From Scylla paramamosain (taxonomy: Eukaryota > Arthropoda > Malacostraca > Decapoda > Portunidae), in contig NW_026973740.1 in assembly GCF_035594125.1 (NCBI RefSeq), positions 293,501-357,500 of the forward strand: a stretch of 64,000 nt of DNA, read 5' to 3'. Below, piece after piece: positions 40,121 to 54,700 of the stretch. A model generated the notes under the pieces. That model was not told the DNA's origin. It saw nothing but the letters and a program-made list of their open reading frames with translations, and did not search any database. The number at the start of each line of letters is the position of its first letter. Positions within the stretch are counted from its first letter, which is position 1. A program made the position numbers and the translations under genes.

Positions 40121-43100
40121 TAGAGTGCTTTGCATGAATTTTGGCGCTTTTGTACCTAACAATGAGAAATACATTCAAAATTCACTTTTTTGGTAATGTT
40201 GTCCGGTTTCTCCATATAGACTGATATTCATGCATTTTAGCGTTTTGGTACCGAAGAAACTCAAAATATTAATAATACACCTTCCTTCCTACATAAAAAA
40301 AAAGAAAAAAAAAACACGTTTTTTTTGTTAAGTCTTTTCGATTCCACATATAGGGTATTTTGCCTGTATTTTGGCATTTTTCTACGTAACAAGATCAAAA
40401 ACACTTAAAACTTATTTTTTTCTGTAATGTTATTCTCTTTCTCCATAAAGGGTGTTTCACATGCGTTTTAGTGTATTTTTTTACGTAATAAGTTCAAAAC
40501 ACTCAAAAGACTCGTTTTTCGTGGTCTGTTATCCACATATAGGTTCTCATGCTTTTTTGTGTTTTGATGCCTACTACGTTCAAAAACCCTCAAAAGACAC
40601 ATATCTTGTAATGTCATTTCATTTCCCCATATATGGGGCTTTGCAAGCTTTTCGATGTTTTGATACCTATTAATAGTAAAAAAAAAAACACTCAAAATAC
40701 ACGTTTTGGATAATATTCATGTTTCTCTATGTAGAGTGCTATTCATGAGTTTTATGATTTTGCTTCTTAACAAGGTGAAAACTCTCATAATATACGTTTC
40801 TCGTAATATCTTTTAGTTTTCCATATAAAGAACTTTGTGTGGATTTTGGCGTTTTTCTACGTAACAAACAAAAAAAAAAAACACTCAAAATACTCTTTTT
40901 TGGAAATGTTATTATGTTTTTCCATACAGTGTGTTTTGCATGCCTTTAAGCGTTTTTGTACGCTAAAAGTTTAAAAACACTCAAAAGACTCGTTTTTCGA
41001 AATGTGGTTTTGTATCATTTCATCTGGTGAATTACATGTTTTTTTGGGGGGAGGAGTTTTGGTGCCTAACGCGCTGAAAAAAAAAAAAGTAAATATTGAC
41101 AGGAAACTTTTTCTGGTGATGTCATTTCTTTTCCTTGCATAGATTTTGGCGTTTTGGTACCTAACAATATGAAAAACACTCAAAATACATGTTTGTGGTA
41201 TTTTTCTTCTTCCTACATATAGAGCGCTATTTATGCCTTTAAACATTTTAATACGTAAGAATTTCAAAAACACACATAAAAATTTTCTCTTGTAATATCT
41301 TTTCGTTTCACCATATAGTGTGCCTTACATGCATTTTAACTTTTCACTGCGTAACAAGCTCAAAAACAATGAATTTACTTGGTTTTGTTAATGTTATTTT
41401 GTTTCTGCATAAAGGATATTTTGCATGATATTTTGCGTTTTGGTACGGAGGTAGCTCCAAGACAATGAACAGAAATGTTTTTGGATTTTTTTTTTTTTCT
41501 CATTTAGAGTTTTTTCCAATAATTGTTATCATAAACACTCAAAAACCCTTTTTTGTATATCTCTTTTCTTTACCTAATATAGGATGCTTTGCTTGCATTT
41601 TTTCGTTTTGTTACCTAGCAAAGTGAAATACATTTAAAATGCACATTTTTGGTAATGTTATGCAGTTTCTCTAATATAGAGTGCTATTTATGCGTTTTAT
41701 CGTTTTGGTAGCTAAGAAGCTCAAAAACACTATTATCATGTTTCTCATAATGCTGAAGCTCAAAAACACTATTATCATATGTCTCTCATAAAGTCTTTTC
41801 GTTTTCCCATATTTTTGTGCATTTTATTTTTTTTTTTTTATATATATATATATACTTAAACTTAAGTACACTCAAAATGCTTTTTTTTTTTTTTTTGTAA
41901 TGCTATTGCGTTTCTCCATGAAGGGTGTTTTACATGCGTTTTAGTGTTTTGGTAGGTAAGTTGTTAAAAAAAAACTTCTTTTTTCTTTTCCCATATAGGA
42001 TGTTTTGCATGCTTTTTAGCGTTTTGGTGCCTGACACGTTCATAAACACTCAAAAGACATGTTACTAGAAATAGAAAAACACGTTTTTTGGTAATGTTTT
42101 TCTGTCTCTCCATTTAGAGTGCTATTCATGCGTTTTAATGTTTTTATAACTAAGAAAATTAAGAACACCCATGATACATGTTTCACATAAAATCTTTCCG
42201 TTTTCTAATATAGGGTACTTTCCATGCATTTTAGTGTTTTTTTTTTCTTTTACTTAACATGCTCAGAAACTCTCAAAATACTTTTTGATAGTTTTTTTCT
42301 TTTCAGTATAGAGTGTTTTGCTTGCGGTTTAACGTTTTGTTACGTAATTAACTTAAAATACTGCAAAGAGACGTTTTTGATAATGTTTTGTTTTCCCATA
42401 GAGTTTTCACACAGAGTGCTTTTCATGCTTTTTATTAATTTGGTACCAAGCACATTCTTAAGCACTCAAAATACATCTTTTCTGAAAATCTATTTTCCTT
42501 TCCCATTATAGGGTGCTTTTCATGCATTTTGGCGTTTTGGTACCTAACAAAGTGAAATACATTCAAAATTCACGTTTTTGGTAATGTTCTATTTGGTACC
42601 TAAGCTAAAAAAAATCTCACATAATGCACGTTCCTCGTAATGTTCTTTTCTTTCCCCCATATAAGATATTTTCCATACATTTTTGCGGTTTTGTACGTAA
42701 CAAACTGAAATACACTCAAACATTTTTTTTTTACATTTTTTTTTTTTTTTTTACTATTTTACTTGTCCATAAAGGGTATTTTGCAAGCGTTTTATTGTTT
42801 TGGTACGTATGCTGTTCAAAAACATTCAAAGAAATGTTTTTCTTAATGTTTTTTTTTATTTCCATATAGGTCGATTTCCATGTTTTTTTTTTCTTTTAAC
42901 GTTTTGGTGCAGAGCATGCTCTTAAACAATGAAAATACATGTTTCTGGAAATTTCCTTTCCTTTCTACATATAGTGTGCTTTGCAAGCATTTTTCCGTTT
43001 GGTATGTCAGAATGTGAAATACACTCAAAATACACGTTTTTGTAATGTTGCTCGGTTTTTCGATATAAAGTACTAATCATTTTCCGTTTTCATACTTAAA

Positions 43101-46100
43101 AAGCTCAAAAATACACGTTTCTCGTCATGCCATTTCGTTGCATGCATATTCGTATTTTTCTACGTAAAAAACTCAAAACACTCAAAATTCTTGTTTTTTG
43201 GCAGTTTTTTTTTCAGTTTTTTGCATAAAGTGTGTTTTGCATGCGTTTTATAGTTCTGGTACGTAAGAAGTTGTAAAACACACAAAAAAATTTTTTTTAT
43301 AATGTTTTGTTTTCCTATACAAGCTAAATATTTTTTTTTTTTTTATCTTTTTGGTGCCTCACGCTCTCAAAAACAATGAAGAAAAACGTTTCTGGTAATG
43401 TCGTTTTGTTTCCCCATATGGAAGGCTTTACAAGCATTTTGCGCTTTGGTATCTAACAATGTGAAAACTACTGAAAACACACGTTTTTCGTAATGTTGTT
43501 CTGTTTCTCCATGTGGTGTGTTATTCATGCGTTAAAGCGTTTTCGCACCTAAGAACCTCAAGAACACTCATAATACACGTTTCTCGTTATGACTTTTCTT
43601 CATATTGTGCATGTTCTATGGATTTTTGGCGTTTTTTTAAGTAAAAATGATCAAAAATACTCAAAATACTTGTTTTTTTGGCAGTGTTATTCCTTTTCTG
43701 TATAAAGACTGTTTTGCAGGCGTTCTTGTGTTTTTGGTATGCAAGTAGCTAAAGAACACTCAAAAAGACACGTTTTTGATAATGTTTTCTTTTCCCATAT
43801 AGAATGCTTCCCATGATTTTTTGCATTTTCATGCCTATCATGCTTTGCATGCTGATTGGCGTTATGGCTACTAATGGTGTGAAAAAAAAAAAAAAAAAAA
43901 ACGTTTTAAAAAAAGTTTTTCTTTTCCGTATAGAGTGCTATTCATACGTTTTAGTGTATTGGTGTGTAAGAAGCTCAAGAACACTCACAATACACGTGTC
44001 TTCCAATGTCTTTTTGTTTCCAATATAAAATACTTTCCATGCATTTTTGCATGCTCAAATTTTTTTTTTCTTTTCAGAATGCTTCTTTTTTGTAGTGTTG
44101 TTCTGTTTCTCTATATACATTGGTATTAACGCGTTTTTCGCATTTTGGTTCTCGTAATGTCTTTTTGTTTTACTACATAGAGTACTTAACACTATAAATC
44201 CATCGCATATTTTCCGTACATTTTAGCATCTTTGTACGTAAGTAGTTAAAAATACTAAAAGGACACGTTTACCGTAATGTTTTCTTTTCTCATATAGGGT
44301 GTTTTCCATGTTTTATAGCATTGTCTTACCTAACAAGCTCAGAATCACTTAAAAAAAATATGATTCTGGAATTTTTTTTTTTTTTTTTTTTCCTCTCCCC
44401 ATATAATGCTTTCCGTGCATTTTGACTTTTCGTTACCTAACAATGTAAAATACACTTAAAATACATGTTTTTTGTAATTTTCTCTGTCAATAAACAGCAA
44501 TATTCATGCCTTTTTGCGTTTTAGTACTTAAAGAATCTCAAAAAAAAAAAATTCATAATACACATCTCTCATAATGTCCTTTCGGTTCCCTATATAGGGT
44601 AGTTTACATGCATTTTGGTTTTTCTGTATGTAACAAGCTCAATGATACTCAAAATATTTGTTTTTTGGTCATGTTTTTGTACGTAAGCTTAAGAAAAAAA
44701 ACACTCAACACACACGTTTTTGTTGATGTTTTTATTCTCATATACGATGCGTTCTATGCTCTTCAGCGTTTGGTGTCTAGCATACAAAAAAATCAAATAA
44801 ATAAATAAACAAATAAAAATAAAAATATACATTTCTTGTAATACCATCTCGTTTCCACATGTATTTTGGCGTTTTTATATCTAACAATGTGAAAGACTGT
44901 CAAAATGCACGTTTTTGGTAATGATCTGTTTCTCCACACAGAATGCTGTTAACGTGTTTTTGCGTTTTGGTACCTAAGAAGTTCGAAAACACTAATAATA
45001 CACTTATCTCGTTATGTCTTTACGTTTCTCCATATAAGCTATTTTGCATTCATTTTTGCGTTTTTGTAAATTACAAGCAAGAAAACACGCATAATACATT
45101 TATTTCTTAATATTATTCTTATTCTTCTTAAAGGGAGTTTTGCATGCGCTTTAGTGTTTTGGTACCTCAGAAGCTCAAAACTTCTCATAATACACATCCC
45201 TCTTAATGTACTTTTCTTTCCATATATAATGTACTTTGTATGCATTTTCGGCGTTTTTATACGTAACAAGCTCAATAGCAGTCAAAATACTTGTTTTGAT
45301 AATGTTTTCTTTTTCTTTATCCATAAAATGTGTTTTGCATGAGTTTTTAGCGTTTTGGTACGTAAGAAAATCAATAACACTCAAAGTGCACGGTTTTCAT
45401 GCTATTTTTTTTTTTTCCTGTATACGGTGATTTCCATTTTTAGCGTTTTGGTGATTTTTAGCGTTTTGGTGCCTAACACTCCAAAAAAAAAAAAAACTTT
45501 TCCCCATAATAAAAAGCTTTTTTATGCGTTTTGGAATTTTGGTACATAAAATATGAAAAAAAGAACACTCAAAATACACGTTTTTCGTAATGTTGTTCTG
45601 TTTCTCGATATTGAGTGCTATTTATGCGTTTAAGCGTTATGGTACCTTAGAAGCTCAAAAATTTTCATAATACGCGTTTCTCCTAATGTCTTTTATATCC
45701 CGATATGGAGTACTTAGCATGCAGTTTGGTGTTTTTTTACATAAGCTCAAAAAAAAAAAAAACTTCTTTTTCGTAATTTTATTTTGTTTCTCCATAAAGA
45801 GCTCTTTTCGTGCGTTTTACCCTTTTGGTAAGTGCGTAACTCAAGAACAATGAAAAAGACATTTCTTGCAAAGAAACACTCAAAACACATTTGTTTTTAA
45901 ATATCTTTTATTTTCCCAATATATGCTGCTTTACATGAATTTCGTCAGTTTGGTACCTAACAATTAAAGAAAAAAACACGTTTATAGTAGTTTCCGTTTC
46001 TCTATACAGAGTGCTATTAAAGCGTGTTTTGCGTTTTGTTACCACAAAGCTGAAAACACTTACAATAACACTTACAATAACAATGTTTTTTTTTTTTTCT

Positions 46101-47730
46101 CATATCGGGTATTTTCCATAATTTTTAGTGTTTTGATTCCTAACACGCTCATAAATATTCAAAAGACACTTTTTTTCGGGGAAAATCTTGTTTTCTTACT
46201 CTATATATGATGCTTTCAATGCATTTTGGGGTTTTGGTAAAGTTATTGTGTTTCTCTATATAGAGTGCTATTCATTATTTGTTTGCTTCCCACATGTTTT
46301 ACATGCGTTTTAGGGTTTTGCTCTGAAAGTAGCTCAAAACACCTGAGAGATGTTTTGGTATTTTTTTTTTTCCAACATAGGGCGCCTTCCTTGCTTTTTA
46401 ACGCTTTGGTGCGTAACAAGCTCATAAACACTCAAAAGAGACGTTTCTGGAAATTCCGTTTTGTTTCCCCATATTTTGCTGATTTGGTACCTAACAATGT
46501 GATATACACTCAAAATATATGTTTTTTGGAATTGTTCATTTGTATTCTCATATAGGTTAATTTCCATATATTTTTTTAGTGTTTTGGTGGCAAAAACGCC
46601 CATAAAACACATTTCTGGAAATTTCATTTCGTTAGCTCATATATGGACTTTCCATTCATTCGTTTTAGCTTTTTTGGTACCTAAGAATGTGAAAAACACT
46701 CAAAATACACGTTTTTGGTAATGTTGTTTTGTTTCTCCATATAGAGGGATGTTTAGGCGTTTTCACATTTTGCTTAGAAGTTTAAAAGCATTCATAATAC
46801 ACGTTTCTCGTAATGTTCTTACGTTACCCCATATAGGTTATTTCCATGCATTTTGGCGTTTTTCTACTTTACAAGCACAAAATACTCAAAATACTTAGTT
46901 TTATATATATTTTTTTTTCCATGCATGCATGCATGCGTTTTATTGTTTTGGTACATAAGAAGCTAAAATAAAAAAAAAACACAAAAGACAAGTTTCTTAT
47001 AATGTAGTTTTGTATTCCATATAGGGTGATTTCCATGCTCTTTAGCGTTTTGCTGCCTAGCACGCGTGTAAACACTGAAAAGACATGTTTCTGGTAATCT
47101 CGTTTCCTTTCCCCATATATCGTTTCGATGCATAAAACGCTTATAAACACTCAAAAGAAACTTTTCTGGAAATTTCCTTTTGTTTTCCATTATGAAGAGC
47201 TTTGCATGCACTTTGGTGTTTTGGTAACTAAGAATGTGAAAAATACTGAAAAACACATTTTTGGTAATGTTTGTCTGTTTCTTCATAATGAGTGGTATTT
47301 ATGCGATTTAAAAAGCTTAAAAACACTAATAATACACGTTTCTCGTAATGTTCTTTCGTTACCCCATATATGGTATTTTTAATGCATTTTGGCAATTTTG
47401 TGTGTAAAATGTTCAAAATCGATGAAAATACTTGTTTTTGGTAATGTTAATCTGTTTCTCCATAAAGTGTGTTTTGCAAGCGTTTTAGAGTTTTGGTACG
47501 TAAGGAGGTCAAAAAACACTGAAAAGAGACGTTTTTGATAGTTTTTATTTTTCATTTTTTTCCCATATAGGGTGTTTTCCATTTCTTTGTGTGTGTGTCT
47601 GTGTGTTTTCGTTCCTAACACGCTCATAGACACTAAACACAAAACAAAAACAAAAAAAAGTTCTGGGGGAAATTTCGGATCTTGTACATGTTTTAGTAGC
47701 TAAGAAACAAAAAAGAAACTCATAAATCTT

Positions 47731-48462
47731 AGCGTAGTTAGAGGAAACCCACACAGTATGTACACAATAAATAACAAAGCTCTGGTAGGTTCAGGGTGCG
47801 AAAAAGATTTATGAGTTATAGTTACCTGTGAACTCCGTCTTGGAAAGCAATGCATAGAGGCCAGAAACAGGGCAAACAGGGTATTAGTATTAATTTTTAG
47901 GAGTGTTAAAAGTAAAAGTTCTCAAGTAATGTTAAAATTATATTTGGCACTGGTCAGACCTCATCTAGACTACGCTGTGCAGTTCTGGTCCCCATATTAC
48001 TGGAAGGATATAGGTCTATTAGAATCAGTACAAAGGAGAATGTCTAAAAGGATACAGGAGATAAGGAGTATTCCTTACGAAGCGAGATTGAAGATGTTAA
48101 ATTTCCATTCTTTAGAGAGACGTAGGTTAAGACAGGACCTGATAGAAGTCTTTAAGTGGTATAAGAGTTATAACAAGGGGGACGTAAGCAAAATTCTTAA
48201 GATCATTAAGATTGAACAAGAAATTTGGGGTTGAATCTTGAAAAACTTAGGTTTGAAAAAGAGATAGGAAGAAACTGGTTCTCAAATAGAGTGGTTGATG
48301 AATAGACTCAGTAATCAAGTTGTTAGTGTTAAGACATTAAGGGGCTTTAAGAGAAGATTAGACAGATTTATGAATGGGATGATAACTGGAAATAGGTAGG
48401 TAGGATTCATACAGGGACTGCCACGTGTAGGCCTGATGGCTTCTTGCAGCTTCCCTTACTTA
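47731..48462 (+). pseudogene. CR1-like retrotransposon 3' fragment (S2)
   Basis: Near-identical copy of 22029-22760, with the same 5' truncation point and the same frame breaks, so it arose by block duplication and not by a second insertion. Confidence 0.88.
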
Positions 48463-48479
48463 TGTTTTTATATTCTTAA

Positions 48480-48483
48480 AAAA

Positions 48484-48541
<58 letters not shown>

Positions 48542-48759
48542 TAACAATAATAATAATAATAATAATAATCCCTTATTTTTTATTTATGTCACTTGAAATT
48601 ATCAGGACCTTAATTTTCATTCACTTCAAAACTCACTCCATGCACACCTGGCTCCCTAATGTCACCTGAGCACAGGAAGCAGAAATATAGTAAACCATAA
48701 AAAAATAAATAAATAAATAATAATAATAATAATAATAGCAATACTACTACTACTACTAC

Positions 48760-48790
<31 letters not shown>
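48480..48790. repeat. (AAAT)n/(AAT)n tails around a short unique segment (S2)
   Basis: Counterpart of 22772-23085 with different repeat lengths. 48791-48985 shows no recognisable gene. Confidence 0.6.
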
Positions 48791-48792
<2 letters not shown>

Positions 48793-48983
48793 CAATAACT
48801 TTCCTTGATATCATCTTCATAACTTGGATCACCCAAATTATTATCTTTTTTTCTCATACAATTCTTCATCTAGTGTAATTGTTCCCTCGTTTTTCTCCCT
48901 CACGCTGGCATTCTGGAGCGGTAAAGGCTCACATTTGATTAACTTAATAAGTATTAACACCACAGCAAGTAAGGAAGTAAGGA

Positions 48984-48985
<2 letters not shown>

Positions 48986-49064
<79 letters not shown>
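48986..49064. repeat. (GA)n microsatellite (S2)
   Basis: About 79 bp of pure GA against about 27 bp at the same place in S1. Confidence 0.93.
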
Positions 49065-49066
<2 letters not shown>

Positions 49067-49074
49067 TGTGTGTG

Positions 49075-49309
49075 GCTGCTGCCACACACAGTGCAGAGGT
49101 GCACCAGAGCTGCAGCCAGTAGCGACGAGCTGGTGAAGGTGCCTCGATCTCGCTCTAGCCAACACCAGCGCACCTACACAGCCAGGACTTCGCGGCTGTG
49201 GAACATGTTCACGGCGGCCACGCCCCAAGTGCAGGACATGTCCACGCACCAGGTGAAGCTGGCAGCCCACAGCTGGCGTAGCACGCACCTGTTCCCACTG
49301 GTGCTTTAA
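49075..49309 (+). pseudogene. C-terminal fragment of a non-LTR reverse transcriptase ORF (S2)
   Basis: Same sequence as 23322-23556, with the L-W-N motif and a TAA stop. Its 3' untranslated sequence is cut at 49404, where satellite resumes. Confidence 0.42.
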
Positions 49310-51701
49310 ATTTTTATTATTTTATTGTATTATTGTATTAGCATTATTATCTTTATGTTAAGTATGTAGAGTGTTATTCCTGCAAATAATACTATCATAG
49401 GCTTTTTGGTACGTAAGAAATTAAACAAAAATCACTTAAAAGACATGTGTTTTCGTAATAATGTATTGCATTCCTATATAGGGTGAACTTTATTCTTTAT
49501 AGCGTTTTTGATGCCTACCACTCTCAAGAACACTCAAAAGACACGTTCCTGGTAATGTCATTTCGTTTCCCCATATAGGTGGCTTTGTATAAATTTTGGC
49601 GTTTTGGTTTCTAATAATGTGAAAAAGAAACACTAGAAATACATTTTTTTTTTGGTAAGGTTCTGTTTTTCTCCAAATAGAGTGGTATCCATGCCTTTTT
49701 AGCATTTTGGCATCTAAAAAGTTAAAAAAATACTCGTAATGCAAAATTATCTTAATGTTTTATTTCGTTTCCCCCTATAATATACTTTGAATGCATCTTG
49801 TATTTTATACGAAACAAGATTAAAAACGCAAAGAATCCTTTTTTTTTTTTTTTTTGTAATTTTAAAGTTTCCCCATGAAGGGCGATTTCCTTGCATTTTA
49901 GCGTTTTCGTAAGTAGCTCAAAACACTAAAAAGAAAGGTATTTTAGTAATGTTTTGTTTTCCCATGAAGTGTGCTTTCCCTGCTTCTTAGCGTCTTGGTG
50001 CCGAGTATACTCAAGGAACATGTTTTCCGAAATTTTGTTTGCTTTCCTTATATAGAATAATCTGAAATCATTTTGGTGGTTTGGTACCTAACAATGTGAA
50101 ATGCCCTGAAAATACACGTTCTTTGGTAATGTTGTTTTCTTTCTCCATATAGATTTCTATTCATGCCTTTTTTTTAGTTCTGGTACCTAAGATACCGAAA
50201 AAAAAAAAAATCACTTTTAGTAAGCGTTTATCGTAATGTTCTTTTGTTTCCCTATATAGGGTATTTTCTTTGCATTTTGACGTTTTTTGTACGTAAGAAG
50301 CTGAAAGTGCTTATTTTTGGTAATGTTACTCTCCTTCATCAAGGATTTTAGCGTTTTAGTACGTAAGTAGCTCAGAACACTCAAAACAGTTTTTTTCTTT
50401 GTAAAGTTGTTTGTTTCCCAATATAGGGTGCATTTTTAGAGATTTGGTGCCTAACACGTTTATAAACACTCAAAAGAAATATTTTTCAAAATGTTTCTTT
50501 TTCCCATATATGGGACTTTGTAAGCATTTTGGATCTTTGGTACCTAATAATGTGAAAAACACTTAAAATACACGATTTTGGTAATGTACTGTATCTCGAT
50601 ATTAAGTGTTAATCATGTGTTTTAGCATACTGATAACTAAAAAGCTCACTCATAATACACGTCTTTTTGTTTTCCTATATAGTTTACATTACATGCATTT
50701 TTTTTTTTTTTTTTTTTTTTTGCGTTTTTGTATTTTGTACACAAAATACTTTTTTTTGGTATCTTATTCTGACACTTCATAAAGGATGTTTTCCATGCGA
50801 TTTAGCTTTTTGGTACGTAAAAAGTAAAAAAAAAAAAAAACTCTTAAAAAGTCGTTTTTCGTAATGTTATCTTTTGATCCAATGTAGGGCGATTTCTATG
50901 CTTTTTAGCGTTTTAGTGTCTAACATGCTCATAAACAGTCAATGATACTTTTCTTGAATTCCCGTTTCATTTCCCCATATAGGGTGCTTTCCATGCATTT
51001 TGACGTTTACGTACCTAATTATGTGAAATACACTCAAAATAGACGTTTATGGTAATGTTCCTCTGTTTTTCCATATAACTATTAATACATTTTAGCGTTT
51101 TGGTGCCTAATAAGCTCAAAAACACTTATAATACACGTCTTTGTTAATGTCCTTTCGTTTCCTCATATAGGGTACTTTGCTTGCATTTTGGCGTTTTTCT
51201 GCAAAAAAAAAAAAAAAAAAAAAATTGAAAATGCTAGCTTTGGTAGTTTTATTTAGTTTTTCTTTAAAAGGTGTTTTGCATGCGTTTCATCGTTTGGTAC
51301 GTAAAAAGTAAAAAACAACAAATTCTCAAAAGACACGTTTTTGGTAATATACTTCTGTATTCCCATATAAGGTGAATTCCATGCTTTCAAGCGACAGGGT
51401 GACTAACACGCACAAAAACACTCAAAAACGCGTTTCTGTTAATGTCTCGTTTCCCCGTATAGGGTGCTTTCAAAGCATTTTGGAATATTTTATTTTATTT
51501 TTTTTTTTGGTAAATGTTATTCTGTTTCTCAATATTGAGTGTTTTATATCACTTTTGCTTTTTGTACTTAAGAAGCTCAAAAAAAAAAAAAAAACACAGA
51601 AGAGACGTTTTTGCTAAAGTTGTTTTGTTTTTCCATATAGGGACCTTTCTATAATTTTTAGCGTTTTAGTGCCTAACACGTTCATAAGCACTCACGAAAC
51701 C

Positions 51702-51704
<3 letters not shown>

Positions 51705-51787
<83 letters not shown>
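51705..51787. repeat. (TA)n microsatellite inside a D monomer (S3)
   Basis: Homologue of the S1 and S2 runs, about 83 bp, the shortest of the three. Confidence 0.95.
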
Positions 51788-51789
<2 letters not shown>

Positions 51790-54700
51790 TTCACTTCCAC
51801 ATATAGGGTGCTTTGCATGTATTTTGGCGCTTTTGTACCTAACAATGAGAAATACACTCAAAATTCACTTTTTTGGTAATGTTGTCCGGTTTCTCCATAT
51901 AAACTGATATTCATGCCTTTTAGCGTTTTGGTACCGAAGAAGCTCAAAACATTAATAATACACGTTTTTCGTTAAGTCTTTTTGATTCCACATATAGGGT
52001 ATTTTGCCTGTATTTTGACGTTTTTCTACATAACAAGATCAAAAACACTTAAAACTTATTTTTTTCTTTGTAATGTTATTCTCTTTTTCCATAAAAAGTG
52101 TTTTACATGCATTCTAGTGTATTTTTTTACGTAAAAAGCTAAAAACACTCAAAAAGACTCGTTTTTCGTGATGTCTTTTATTCACATATAGGTTAATTCT
52201 CATGCTTTTTTTGCGTTTTGGTGCCTACTACGTTCAAAAACCCTCAAAAGACACATATCTTGTAATGTCATTTTATTTCCCCATATATGGGGCTTTGCAA
52301 GCTTTTCGGTGTTTTGATACCTATTAATATTAAAAAAAACACTCAAAATACACGTTTTGGATAATATTCATATGTTTCTCTATGTAGAGTGCTATTCATG
52401 AGTTTTATGATTTTGCTTCTTAACAAGGTGAAAAACTCTCATAATATACGTTTCTCGTAATATCTTTTAGTTTTCCATATAAAGAACTTTGTGTGGATTT
52501 TGGCATTTTTCTACGTAACAAACAAAACAAAAAAAAACACTCAAAATATTCTTTTTTGGAAATGTTATTATGCTTTTCCATACAGTGTGTTTTACATGTC
52601 TTTAAGCGTTTTTTGTACGTAAAAGTTTAAAAACACTCAAAAGACTCGTTTTTCGTAATGTGGTTTTGTAGAATTTTATCTGGTGAATTACATGTTTGCT
52701 TTTTTTTTTTTAGAGTTTTGGTGGCTAACGCGCTGAAAAAGAGTAAATATTGACAGGAAACTTTTTCTGGTGATGTCATTTCTTTTCCTTGCATAGATTT
52801 TGGCGTTTTGGTACCTAACAATATGAAAAACATTCAAAATACACGTTTGTGGTATTTTTCTTCTTCCTCCATATAGAGTGCTATTCATGCCTTTAAACAT
52901 TTTAATACATAAGAAGCTCAAAAACACACACAAAAAAAATGTTCTTTTTTAATGTCTTTTCGTTTCACCATATAGTGTGCTTTTCATGCATTTTAACTTT
53001 TCACTACGTAACAAGCTCAAAAACAATGAATTTACTTAGTTTTTTTTAATGTTATTTTGTTTCTGCATAAAGGATATTTTGCATGAACAGAAATGTTTTT
53101 TGAAATTTTTTTTCTCATTTAGTTTTTTCCAATAATTGTTATCATAAACACTCAAAAACACTTTTTTTGTGTATCTCTTTTCCTTACCTAATATTGGATG
53201 CTTTGCTTGCATTTTTTCGTTTTGTTACCTAGCAAAGTGAAATATATTTAAAATGCACATTTTTTGGTAATGTTATGCAGTTTCTCTATATAGAGTGCTA
53301 TTTATGCGTCTTATCGTTTTGGTAACTGAGAAGATCAAAAACACTATTATCATATGTTTTTCATAATCTTGAAGCTCAAAAACACTACTATCATAAGTTT
53401 CTCTTAAAGTATTTTCGTTTTCCCATATATAGTATTTTTTGTGCATTTTTTTTTTATATATACTTAAATTTAAGTACACTCAAAATGTTTTTTTTCTTTT
53501 TTGTAATGCTATTGTGTTTCTCCATGAAGGGTGTTTTACATGCCTTTTAGTGTTTTGGTAGGTAAGTTGCTTAAAAAAAACACCCAAAAGACACTTTTTT
53601 TCTTTTCCCATATAGGGTGTTTTGCATTTTTTTTTTTTTTAGCGTTTTGGTGCCTAACACGCTCATAAACACTCAAAAGACATGTTACTAGAAATGTTTA
53701 TTTTCACAATGTAGGGTGCTTTAAATGTATTTTGGCGTTATTGCAACTAACAATGTGAAATATATTCAAAACACACGTTTTTTGGTAATGTTTTTCTGTC
53801 TCTCCATTTAGAGTGCTATTCATTCGTTTTGATGTTTTTGTAACTAAGAAAACACCCATAATACATGTTTCACGTAATATCTTTCCGTTTTCTAATATAG
53901 GGTACTTTCCATGCATTTTAGTGTTTTTTTTTTCTGTTTTTTACTTAGCATGCTCAGAAACTCAAAATACTTTTTGAGTTTCTTTTTTTAATATAGAGTG
54001 TTTTGCTTGCGTTTTAACGTTTTGTTACGTAATTAACTCAAAATACTGCAAAGAGACGTTTTCGATAATGTTTTTTTTTTTTTTCCCAAAGAGTTTTCAC
54101 ATAGAGTGCTTTTCATGCTTTTTTTTATTATTTTGGTGCCAAGCATGTTCTTAAGCACTCAAAATACACCTTTTCTGAAAATCTATTTTCCTTTTCCCAT
54201 TATATGGTGCTTTTCATGCATTTTGGCGTTTTGGTACCTAACAAAGTGAAATACATTCAAAATTCACGTTTTTGGTAATGTTCTGTTTGGTACCTAAGCT
54301 AAAAAAATCTCACATAATGCACGTTCCTCGTAATGTTCTTTTCTTTCCCCCATATAAGATATTTTCCATACATTTTTGCGTTTTTCTACGGAACAAACTG
54401 AAATACACTCAAACTTTTTTTTTTTTATAATGTTATTTGATTTTTTCCATAAAGGCTATTTTGCAAGCGTTTTATTGTTTTGGTACGTATGCTGTTCAAA
54501 AACATTCAAAGAAACGTTTTTCTTAATGTTTTTTGTATTCCCATATAGGTCGATTTCCATGCTTTTTTTTAACGTTTTGGTGCATAGCATGCTCTTAAGC
54601 ACTGAAAATACATGTTTCTGGAAATTTCCTTTCCTTTCTACATATAGTGTGCTTTGCAAGCATTTTTCCGTTTGGTACGTCAGAATGTGAAATACACTCA